Below, in pieces: positions 1-5,217 of a DNA stretch of 10,061 nucleotides. The translations under genes were made by a program, and so were the position numbers. The DNA comes from Clostridia bacterium. Its GTDB lineage: Bacteria > Bacillota > Clostridia > Oscillospirales > CAG-272. The notes beneath the pieces are model-generated. The model searched no databases and was not told the origin of the DNA. It saw nothing but the letters and a program-made list of their open reading frames with translations. How positions within the stretch are numbered: position 1 is the stretch's first letter; each line of letters opens with the position of its first letter. The stretch lies in contig JAGAFM010000136.1 in the NCBI GenBank assembly GCA_017612655.1, forward strand, positions 1 through 10,061, in the 5' to 3' direction.

Positions 1-2
1 GC

Positions 3-131
3 TTTGACCCAAACGCCAGCGAACACAAAAATGCTATTCAAGCAACAACGATAACTTTTGGAAGTCCCAAACAACCTTTTGGATACGGTGCTGGTTTTGA
101 TTGGTATTTCGAACCGATCGTAATCCATTAA
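3..131 (+). CDS. 3' end of an unidentified protein gene (partial)
   Basis: An open frame runs from the window edge to a TAA at 129-131 and gives 42 residues, starting FDPNASEHKNAIQ and ending GFDWYFEPIVIH. The composition looks like a genuine protein tail, rich in Gly and aromatics and without low complexity, but I recognise no family. Base composition is clearly more AT-rich than the genes from 761 onward. The gene converges on the minus-strand lipoprotein gene, with the ISL3 remnant between them, so this end of the window may belong to a different genomic block. The start and most of the gene lie outside the window. That it is coding is inferred only from frame and composition. Confidence 0.45.
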   Translation, partial: FDPNASEHKNAIQATTITFGSPKQPFGYGAGFDWYFEPIVIH

Positions 132-148
132 TGTCCAATTAAATGACT

Positions 149-168
149 CTTCACTAGAAGGTGTGGGT
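149..168 (+). repeat. Left terminal inverted repeat of ISL3 remnant
   Basis: This 20-base end pairs with 658-677 on the opposite strand at 18 of 20 positions. The differences are A/C at the fifth and G/A at the thirteenth base. The outward sequence gactcttc resembles the start of ISL3-family ends as I remember them. Confidence 0.65.
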
Positions 169-196
169 AAGAATTCAGAAAAAAGGCGCTAAGAAA

Positions 197-225
197 TAGA
201 CATCACAGGGAATTCCTGATATACT
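197..225 (+). promoter_or_regulatory. Putative sigma-A promoter of the ISL3 transposase remnant
   Basis: A -35 box TAGACA (197-202) and a -10 box TATACT (220-225) are separated by exactly 17 bases. They lie 38 bases before the GTG start of the transposase remnant and inside the element, the usual arrangement for an insertion sequence. Confidence 0.45.
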
Positions 226-263
226 TGAGATTGAGCAGAAATCAAGGTCAGGAGGAAAGCCCT

Positions 264-652
264 GTGACAATCTCCAGTTTAGCAAAAAAACTGGTTGGTG
301 TCAACCGGATGGTCGTAGAAAAAGTAGAAATAGAAGAATTCGAGGGAGAAGCGTCCATCATAGTCAAGGCCCGTCCAACAAAGAAAGATGCATGCCGCTG
401 TGGGATCTGCGGAAGGAAGTGCGGAAGATATGACCCAAGGAAATGGGCGGCGGCGATGGAGAGCGATGGATATTGGAAACAGCTGCAAAGTCTATCTGGA
501 ATCGGATTCACCGCGAGTTAGGTGTCTGGAACACGGCGCTGTGGTCCAGATGGTTCCATGGGCAAGGCATGGAGCGAAGCACACCAGGAATTTTGAAGAC
601 ACCGCGGTGTGGCTGACCTTGTATATGTCCCGGTAGATCTCCGAAGGTGGCT
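264..652 (+). pseudogene. ISL3-family transposase, N-terminal fragment, frameshifted and truncated
   Basis: The GTG at 264 follows AGGAGG (250-255) and begins VTISSLAKKLVGV. Next come a short Cys cluster (CRCGICGRKC, residues ~45-54) typical of the N-terminal zinc-binding part of ISL3 transposases, and YDP. At that point the frame must shift: the continuation GNGRRRWRAMD, then VYLES...RVRCLEHGAVVQMVPWARH and FEDTAVWLTLYMSR, lies in the next frame and stops at 634-636. One extra C in the CCC run at 434-436 accounts for the first break. A second break near 636 would give RSPKVAV and then a stop. The whole DDE catalytic region is missing (about 130 of ~430 residues remain), so the gene is dead. 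Family recognition rests on the order of the Cys cluster, the GxGRRRWRA-like motif and the CxEHG...VPWARH motif. Confidence 0.8.
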
Positions 653-657
653 GTTTG

Positions 658-677
658 ACCCACATCTTCTAGGGAAG
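658..677 (-). repeat. Right terminal inverted repeat of ISL3 remnant
   Basis: On the minus strand this reads cttccctagaagatgtgggt and matches the left end at 149-168 in 18 of 20 bases. It lies immediately beyond the last recognisable transposase codons, as expected if the middle and 3' part of the element were deleted. Confidence 0.65.
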
Positions 678-728
678 CCTCTTTCTTTTTGGGATTTTTA
701 TCGGGCTTGAACCGGATTCCGTTCCCGG
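678..728. repeat. Intergenic repeat copy A, 3' of the lipoprotein gene
   Basis: This stretch is nearly the same as 1645-1694. Both begin cctcttt, contain tttgggattt and end in the identical 20-mer gaaccggattccgttcccgg (709-728 here, 1675-1694 there). Copy A also forms a perfect 7-bp hairpin, gaaccgg/ccggttc at 709-715 and 725-731, without a T-tract, so it is not an obvious intrinsic terminator. It abuts the ISL3 remnant on one side and the lipoprotein stop codon on the other. Confidence 0.75.
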
Positions 729-760
729 TTCGGGACGGACTGGACGGCGTCTCCGGGAGG

Positions 761-1636
761 TCAGCCGCCGTCTGCGCCGACCGAAACGTCATATCCGATC
801 ATGTAGTATCTTCCGTTTTCGTAGTAATAATTCAGGTAGAGGCTGTAATGGCCGCCGTTTTCCCGGTTGACGGAGCCCATACTGTAGCTGAAGAAGCCGC
901 CGTTTTCCGTGTAGATGTTCTCCGGCCGGAATTCGGCGCTGAGATCCCTGAAGACCTGCAGGTCGTCGTTATGCCGTTTCATGGCGGCATATTCCCGGAC
1001 ATACCGGAGGGCGCTGTCCATTCCCACGAACATATTGAAGTCGGAAAACATGTCGGAGTAGTGTTCCATCACGTAGTCCGCGCCCTTATCCCAGTCGGTG
1101 AGCATCCTGGAATACGTGTCGTATTTCGGATCCTCCGGCCCGATCTCGCCGGTCTGGAACGCATACTTCAGACGGTTCATGTATTGATTGACGGCTTCTT
1201 CCGAATCCGTAACGTTCAGGGAATCGTAAACCCACCAGTACAGTTCCGGATCGTTCTGCTTCAGCGCTTCTGCGGTACCGAACAGCCGGCCTGCTTTCTC
1301 TCTTGCCTGCGCAAGGGACAGATTCCGGCCTTCGTACAGATCCCCGTTCAGAACCATCGCCAGATAGCCGACGGGATCCTGGATGCCTTTGAGTCTCGAA
1401 TCGTCACAGTCGTGACGGATATAGTCGAGGAAGGTTTCGACGAGCGCCTGCAGGGATTCGGCGCCGACGGTGGATTTCAGCCGCCACGAGTCGGGATTCA
1501 GTTCATAGGCGGAGAGGTCTTCCCTCGCGGAACTGCTGCTTTCCGGGAACAGAAAGCAGGAGGTGAAAGAGAGCAGGACTGCCAGAGCGGTGAGGCAGAG
1601 CGCGGCGGCTGGAAGGACGTGCTTTTCGGATTTCAA
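761..1636 (-). CDS. Predicted lipoprotein of unknown function
   Basis: I chose the TTG start at 1634-1636 because GAGGAG stands six bases before it and a lipoprotein signal follows at once: KSEK, a hydrophobic stretch LPAAALCLTALAVLLSF, then the lipobox-like FTSC (Cys about residue 27). No ATG gives a better start; the longer open frame to 1963 would run into the transporter gene. The mature part (~265 residues) opens with a Ser-rich stretch. It then becomes acidic and aromatic, with a Tyr-rich end (residues ~255-285: HYSLYLNYYYENGRYYMIGY) that could form beta-strands. I recognise no domain. It is the last gene of the minus-strand cluster, 128 bases after the ABC exporter. It is probably anchored on the outer face of the membrane and may work with the exporter, which is inference from position. 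Confidence 0.75.
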   Translation of the reverse strand: MKSEKHVLPAAALCLTALAVLLSFTSCFLFPESSSSAREDLSAYELNPDSWRLKSTVGAESLQALVETFLDYIRHDCDDSRLKGIQDPVGYLAMVLNGDLYEGRNLSLAQAREKAGRLFGTAEALKQNDPELYWWVYDSLNVTDSEEAVNQYMNRLKYAFQTGEIGPEDPKYDTYSRMLTDWDKGADYVMEHYSDMFSDFNMFVGMDSALRYVREYAAMKRHNDDLQVFRDLSAEFRPENIYTENGGFFSYSMGSVNRENGGHYSLYLNYYYENGRYYMIGYDVSVGADGG

Positions 1637-1644
1637 GCAGATCT

Positions 1645-1694
1645 CCTCTTTTCTTTTGGGATTTCCGGGGGTGTGAACCGGATTCCGTTCCCGG
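1645..1694. repeat. Intergenic repeat copy B, between exporter and lipoprotein genes
   Basis: This is the partner of 678-728. It holds the same 20-mer and the same pyrimidine tract, which on the minus strand becomes the purine-rich ribosome site GAGGAG (1643-1648) of the lipoprotein gene. In copy B the hairpin seen in copy A is reduced to a CCGG core because one arm differs. Confidence 0.75.
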
Positions 1695-1764
1695 ATCGGA
1701 TCGGGGAAAGCCGGAAAGTACCGGCACAGCCGGGAATCAAAGCATGCAGGGGATCCGAATGCGG

Positions 1765-3510
1765 TTACGGGGACTGGGGCGGGAGGACGTCCTCCTCGCG
1801 GAACTGCTGCCGGTAAAGGGTCCGGTAGAGGCCTCCCCGTTCCATGAGCTCGGTGTGGGTGCCCCGTTCCGTGATCGTTCCTCCCGTCACGACGGCGATC
1901 TCGTCCGCTCCGCGGATGGTGGACAGCCGGTGCGCGACGACGATGGTGGTTCTTCCTTTGCACAGCTCGTCCAGGGACTCCTGGATCTGGATCTCCGTCG
2001 TATTATCCAGCGCGCTTGTCGCTTCGTCCAGGATCAGAATCGAGGGATTTTTCAGAAAGAGTCTCGCGATGCTGATCCGCTGTTTCTGTCCTCCGGACAG
2101 CTTGACCCCGCGTTCCCCGATTTCGGTGTCGTACCCGTTCTCGAGGGAATCGATGAAGGCATCGATGTGAGCCCGCTTCGCCGCTTCGCGCAGTTCCTCC
2201 TCGGTGGCGTCCGGCTTTCCGTACAGCAGGTTGTCGCGGATGGTGCCCACGAACAGGAACACGTCCTGATGAACGATTCCGATGTTGCGCCGGATCGAGT
2301 CCAGCGTCAGCGTGCGGAGATCGTTTCCATCGACCAGAATCGAACCGGAACCTTCCGGAATCGGATAGAAGCGCGGAAGAAGGTGGCACAGCGTCGTCTT
2401 ACCGCCCCCGGAGGGACCGACCAGCGCCAGGGTTTTGCCCGGCTCCACACGGAACGAAATATCAGACAGAACCGGCTTTTTGCCGTCATAAGAGAAGAAA
2501 ACGTGCGAAAACTCGACCTCTCCCCGGACATTCTCCCAGACCTTCGCGTCCGGTTCATCACGTTCCGGTTCCTCGTCGAGGATTTCGATGAAGCGACGGA
2601 ATCCGCTGACTCCGTTCTGATATTGCTCGACGAAGCTGATCAGGGTGTTGACCGGAGAAATAAACAGGTTGACGGAGACGATAAAGGTGGAGTAGTCGCC
2701 GAAATTGATCCGTCCCGCGTACAGGAACAGACCGCCTGCGACGAGAATCACGACGTTGAACACGTCCGAGATGAAAGAGGTGGAGGAGAAGAATTTCGCC
2801 ATGGCGCGGTAGGCGCGCCCGGACGACTCGACAAACGAAGCGTCTCCCACCGCGAATTTCTTTGCTTCCACCTCCGCGTTGGTGTAGGCCTTCGTGACCC
2901 GGATCCCGGTGATGCTGCTTTCCACGGATGCGTTGATGATTGCGTTGCTCTTACGTCTGTCGTCGAAGGCGCGTCGCATCTCTCTCCGATAGTGAATGGC
3001 AACCAGCGTCAGAATGGGCGTACAGGTGAAAATGATCAGGGTCAGAATCCAGTCGATGGAGAGAAGATAGAAAAACGAGAGCAGGATCATCACGGAGCAG
3101 ATAAAGAGGTTCTCGGGTCCGTGGTGCGCAAGTTCGCAGATGTCGAAAAGGTCGCTGGTGATCCGCGTCATGAGAGCTCCCGTCTCATGATTGTCGTAGA
3201 AGGAATAGGGAAGGCGTTCCAGATGATCGAACAGCTCCCGGCGCATGTCCGACTGCATGTGTGTTCCGATCATGTGACCGCGGTACTGAACGTAGTACCG
3301 CAGAAGCATCCGGAGAATGTAGAGAAGAAGAACGGTAATCCCGCTGATCAGGATCGTACGGTACTGCTTTTCCGGAATAAAGACGTTCAGCATCCTGTTT
3401 GTGATGACAGGATACACCATCCCGATCAGAGAGATCAGGAACGAGGCGGCCAGATCCTTGACCAGAAGAAACCGATAGGGGCGATAGTAACGGATGAACC
3501 GTTTCAGCAT
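1765..3510 (-). CDS. ABC exporter half-transporter (membrane domain fused to ATPase)
   Basis: At 581 residues this has the normal length for an MsbA/LmrA/BmrA-type exporter, which works as a dimer in the cytoplasmic membrane and moves lipids, peptides or drugs using ATP. The N-terminal ~300 residues carry about six hydrophobic segments. The ATPase follows: Walker A GPSGGGKTT (~363), Q-loop region VHQDVFLF, signature LSGGQKQR (~468), Walker B ILILDEATSALD (~489) and H-loop VVAHRLSTI (~521). All catalytic motifs look intact. The ATG at 3510 opens with LKRFIRYYRPYR, a typical start for the family; its ribosome site GAGAGGA lies 13 bases away, rather far. It follows the serine hydrolase-like gene by 135 bases and precedes the lipoprotein gene by 128, all on the minus strand. 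The substrate cannot be read from sequence. Only one half-transporter is present, so a homodimer is most likely. Confidence 0.95.
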   Translation of the reverse strand: MLKRFIRYYRPYRFLLVKDLAASFLISLIGMVYPVITNRMLNVFIPEKQYRTILISGITVLLLYILRMLLRYYVQYRGHMIGTHMQSDMRRELFDHLERLPYSFYDNHETGALMTRITSDLFDICELAHHGPENLFICSVMILLSFFYLLSIDWILTLIIFTCTPILTLVAIHYRREMRRAFDDRRKSNAIINASVESSITGIRVTKAYTNAEVEAKKFAVGDASFVESSGRAYRAMAKFFSSTSFISDVFNVVILVAGGLFLYAGRINFGDYSTFIVSVNLFISPVNTLISFVEQYQNGVSGFRRFIEILDEEPERDEPDAKVWENVRGEVEFSHVFFSYDGKKPVLSDISFRVEPGKTLALVGPSGGGKTTLCHLLPRFYPIPEGSGSILVDGNDLRTLTLDSIRRNIGIVHQDVFLFVGTIRDNLLYGKPDATEEELREAAKRAHIDAFIDSLENGYDTEIGERGVKLSGGQKQRISIARLFLKNPSILILDEATSALDNTTEIQIQESLDELCKGRTTIVVAHRLSTIRGADEIAVVTGGTITERGTHTELMERGGLYRTLYRQQFREEDVLPPQSP

Positions 3511-3529
3511 GGGCGTGGTTCGATCCTCT

Positions 3530-3556
3530 CCGATTCCTCACCTGCGGAAGAATCGG
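3530..3556 (-). promoter_or_regulatory. Leader inverted repeat before the exporter gene
   Basis: Perfect 7-bp arms CCGATTC (3530-3536) and GAATCGG (3550-3556) enclose 13 bases. On the minus-strand transcript the hairpin ends exactly at the purine-rich GAGAGGA (3524-3530) that serves the exporter start. It could affect ribosome access, but no T-tract follows, so it is not a terminator. Confidence 0.35.
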
Positions 3557-3645
3557 CATGATCTTTTCCTTTCTACTCTCACGGACGGGGCGGAACGTGG
3601 GACTGATACAGGCAGCAGCAGGGTCTGCCGGAATGACGGAGGCGG

Positions 3646-4707
3646 TCAGTCTGAAGAATCCGGCTTCATCAGCCGGTGAACGCAGGTCATGATGGCGTTG
3701 AGTTCTTCGATGTGTTCCACGGTATAGTTGATATTGGCCAGCATGCAGTACAGATAAGGAGTCTCCGCCCAGACGACGCCCGCATCGTTCGTCGCAAGAT
3801 AGCGGTAGAGATTCTCCCCGGATTTGTGGGAATAAGAATAGTCCACCAGTGTCATCGCACCGTAGGCGTGCTCGGTATCGGTGCAGGATTTCCGGTAAAG
3901 AGATGCATACTCCGCGTCGCTCTGAAGGTAGTCGTAGACGGCGCTCCAGACGCGGAGAAGATCCTGGGCGGTGGCATAGGACGAAAACATATTCTCCGGG
4001 CCGAGGAAAAGAGAGGAAGTGCCGAGATCCCGCATCAGGAGATTGTATCCGTAGACGCCGAAATGTTCCAGAAGCATCCGGTAAGCGGTATTGTCGCTGA
4101 TGGAGAGTACCAGCTGAATCAGATACTCCACCGTGAATTCCGTTCCGAATTCGGTATAGCGGACCCTGCCGGACCCGTCATAGGTGTGACGTTCTTCGTA
4201 GGTCAGCTTTGTCGCTGCGCTTTCGGCCCCGCTGTCCAGCTGCTTGCAGACATAGAGGATATAACCGGCCTTGATCGTACAGGCAGAGTGGTGTGTGCTC
4301 TCCGTATCGTACAAAAGGATCTTTCGGCCGTCCATGGCATAGGCGGCGATAGTCAGCTTGTTCGGATAGGCCGCAAGCAGTTCTTCCAGTTCGGAACAAT
4401 CTCCGGAAATGCCGTAGGTGAAAAGTTCCTTCCCGACCGGTTCCAGTTCGTTGATCCCGATCGGAGGAATCGGCGGCTCGGTTACGGGTTCTTCCGTTTC
4501 GGTTTCCGTTTCCGTCTCGGTCTGGGCAGGGGTCTCCGTTACGGGTTCGGTTTCACTGATTTCGGGCTCTTCCGAGGGTTCCGTGCGTTCAAGAGAGTCC
4601 GTCAGGCTGCTCCTCTCCGTTTCCGGATCGGAGACGAGGGAACAGGAAAACAACGAGCCCGCGAACAGGAACAAAACAAACAACAGCAAAAAGATTCGAC
4701 GCGACAT
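3646..4707 (-). CDS. Class A beta-lactamase/serine hydrolase-like lipoprotein with Cys at the nucleophile site
   Basis: The gene encodes 353 residues from an ATG with GAGAGG five bases upstream. A lipoprotein signal (MSRRIFLLLFVLFLFAGSLFSC, Cys ~22) is followed by an acidic Thr/Glu/Pro linker to about residue 85 that includes a TETETETETE run. The remaining ~260 residues show the class A penicillin-interacting pattern: ACTIK with Lys146 as the SxxK-type lysine, SDN at 204-206 and HKSG at 294-297. The spacings (61 and 152 residues from the first motif) are close to those of class A enzymes. The position three before Lys146, normally the nucleophilic Ser, is Cys143 (TGT, 4279-4281). I see no Glu-x-x-Leu-Asn omega-loop motif, so beta-lactam hydrolysis is unlikely. 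A cell-wall or peptide-binding role outside the membrane is more plausible. It is the first gene of the minus-strand cluster with the exporter. Confidence 0.8.
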   Translation of the reverse strand: MSRRIFLLLFVLFLFAGSLFSCSLVSDPETERSSLTDSLERTEPSEEPEISETEPVTETPAQTETETETETEEPVTEPPIPPIGINELEPVGKELFTYGISGDCSELEELLAAYPNKLTIAAYAMDGRKILLYDTESTHHSACTIKAGYILYVCKQLDSGAESAATKLTYEERHTYDGSGRVRYTEFGTEFTVEYLIQLVLSISDNTAYRMLLEHFGVYGYNLLMRDLGTSSLFLGPENMFSSYATAQDLLRVWSAVYDYLQSDAEYASLYRKSCTDTEHAYGAMTLVDYSYSHKSGENLYRYLATNDAGVVWAETPYLYCMLANINYTVEHIEELNAIMTCVHRLMKPDSSD

Positions 4708-4769
4708 AATACCTCTCAGCGGCCGGATTCTCTCCGTGCCTCTGTTCTCAATCGTGGAAAATCATCCAT

Positions 4770-4798
4770 ATTTTACCTCATACCAAAGGCTAAGACAA
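4770..4798 (-). promoter_or_regulatory. Putative sigma-A promoter of the hydrolase-exporter-lipoprotein operon
   Basis: On the minus strand a -35 TTGTCT (4793-4798) and a -10 TAAAAT (4770-4775) are separated by exactly 17 bases, 62 bases before the ATG of the hydrolase-like gene. I see no comparable promoter or terminator between the three minus-strand genes, which supports one transcript. Confidence 0.5.
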
Positions 4799-4900
4799 GG
4801 GTTTCAACAAAAAAATCGAAAAACAGGCTGAACAGAAAGAGTGGGGGAGACTGCTACTGTCGAAACCGAATTCAGGAACCTCTTTCGCTGGAGCGCACAA

Positions 4901-4922
4901 CTGGTCTGCGTTGAGAAATTGA
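4901..4922 (+). repeat. 22-bp repeat motif, copy 1
   Basis: These 22 bases recur at 7136-7157 in the same orientation with two mismatches. The core gagaaattga also occurs inverted at 7195-7204. The copies lie on either side of the DUF4838 gene, in non-coding DNA. Confidence 0.6.
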
Positions 4923-4931
4923 CGCCGGGAG

Positions 4932-4976
4932 TATAATGATCATATGGGTACGAAAGAAACCCAGACAATCATTATA
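4932..4976. repeat. 45-bp symmetric two-step inverted repeat
   Basis: Outer arms TATAATGAT (4932-4940) and ATCATTATA (4968-4976) pair perfectly. Inside, after four unpaired bases on each side, TGGGT (4945-4949) and ACCCA (4959-4963) pair around a nine-base centre. The left arm includes a TATAAT that could serve as a -10 box, with TTGAGA (4911-4916) 15 bases before it, which is short spacing. It may be a regulator-binding dyad or a DNA/RNA hairpin; no coding potential is seen. Confidence 0.6.
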
Positions 4977-4980
4977 TCTA

Positions 4981-5000
4981 TATTTTACACTATTTTACAC
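4981..5000. repeat. Perfect 10-bp tandem repeat
   Basis: The decamer tattttacac occurs twice head to tail, just four bases after the 45-bp dyad. One helical turn per unit suits two protein molecules bound to the same DNA face, but the function is unknown. Confidence 0.7.
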
Positions 5001-5125
5001 TGGTGCGTGACCAAATCATTCGGGAGCGCGGAGCGGCGACCGGGGCTTTAGTGGGATCTCCGCCAGGCGGAAAAGAGACAGGCTCAAAAGGCATCCGGAA
5101 AGAGGGAGGAAATGTGTCAGGGGCA
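5001..5125. other. Rest of the divergent intergenic region
   Basis: No gene is visible between the tandem repeat and the glycosidase promoter. The stretch contains a perfect 6+1+6 palindrome, tccgcc-a-ggcgga at 5059-5071, flanked by purines, which could be an operator. The frame open on the minus strand here (5016-5249) lacks a ribosome site and family resemblance. With 4800-4980 this makes a non-coding region of about 400 bases between divergent transcripts. Confidence 0.5.
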
Positions 5126-5154
5126 TTGCTTTTCCCCTTCGGGAAGTGTATAAT
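5126..5154 (+). promoter_or_regulatory. Putative sigma-A promoter of the DUF4838 gene
   Basis: A perfect -10 TATAAT (5149-5154) lies 17 bases after a weak -35 TTGCTT (5126-5131). The spacer carries a small inverted repeat, ttccc/gggaa at 5132-5136 and 5141-5145, and a palindrome lies just downstream at 5169-5181. This suggests control by a bound regulator. Confidence 0.55.
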
Positions 5155-5168
5155 GGGTTGAGGAAATC

Positions 5169-5181
5169 ACGGATGATCCGT
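5169..5181. promoter_or_regulatory. Operator-like 13-bp palindrome downstream of the promoter
   Basis: ACGGAT-G-ATCCGT is perfectly symmetric with 6-bp arms. It begins 15 bases after the -10 box, close to the expected transcription start, where a repressor would block initiation. It lies 22 bases before the ribosome site AGGAGG (5203-5208). No regulator gene lies in the window, so the binding protein is unknown. Confidence 0.4.
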
Positions 5182-5217
5182 CCCGCTATTACAGTCCATG
5201 ACAGGAGGAATCTCGAA

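Larger units (their letters stand above)
145..681 (+). mobile_element. Internally deleted ISL3-family element with terminal inverted repeats
   Basis: The two ends match as inverted repeats. Read inward, the left end at 149-168 and the right end at 677-658 both fit cttcNctagaagNtgtgggt, 18 of 20 positions identical; weaker matches extend to about 145 and 681. Between them is the N-terminal third of an ISL3-type transposase and nothing of the catalytic domain. The element is therefore about 530 bp instead of the roughly 1.3-1.6 kb usual for the family. No 8-bp target duplication is evident: the flanks aattaaat and tttctttt differ. The right border coincides exactly with the point where the intergenic repeat at 678-728 begins. 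It cannot move itself, but could be mobilised by an intact relative if the ends are still functional. Confidence 0.65.

Noticed and set aside
709..731. Intrinsic terminator after the lipoprotein gene
   Set aside because: The 7-bp hairpin is real, but neither strand has a T-tract right after it.
689..1816. + strand frame opposite the lipoprotein gene
   Set aside because: The minus strand offers a lipoprotein signal, a lipobox and a ribosome site; the + frame offers none and crosses repeat copies A and B.
1637..1963. Longer lipoprotein reading frame starting at 1963
   Set aside because: It would overlap the 3' end of the exporter gene and puts a His/Arg-rich stretch before the signal peptide. 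The TTG at 1636 with GAGGAG fits far better.
1744..3561. Long + strand open frame opposite the ABC exporter
   Set aside because: It mirrors the exporter gene, whose motifs are unmistakable on the minus strand. The + translation is low-complexity (His/Asp/Arg/Val-rich) with no family pattern; GC-biased codons leave the antisense frame open.
3676..4914. 412-residue + strand frame opposite the serine hydrolase-like gene
   Set aside because: Antisense shadow: Phe/Gly/Arg repeats are the complement of the Thr-Glu linker, no ribosome site is present, and the minus-strand gene has clear motifs.
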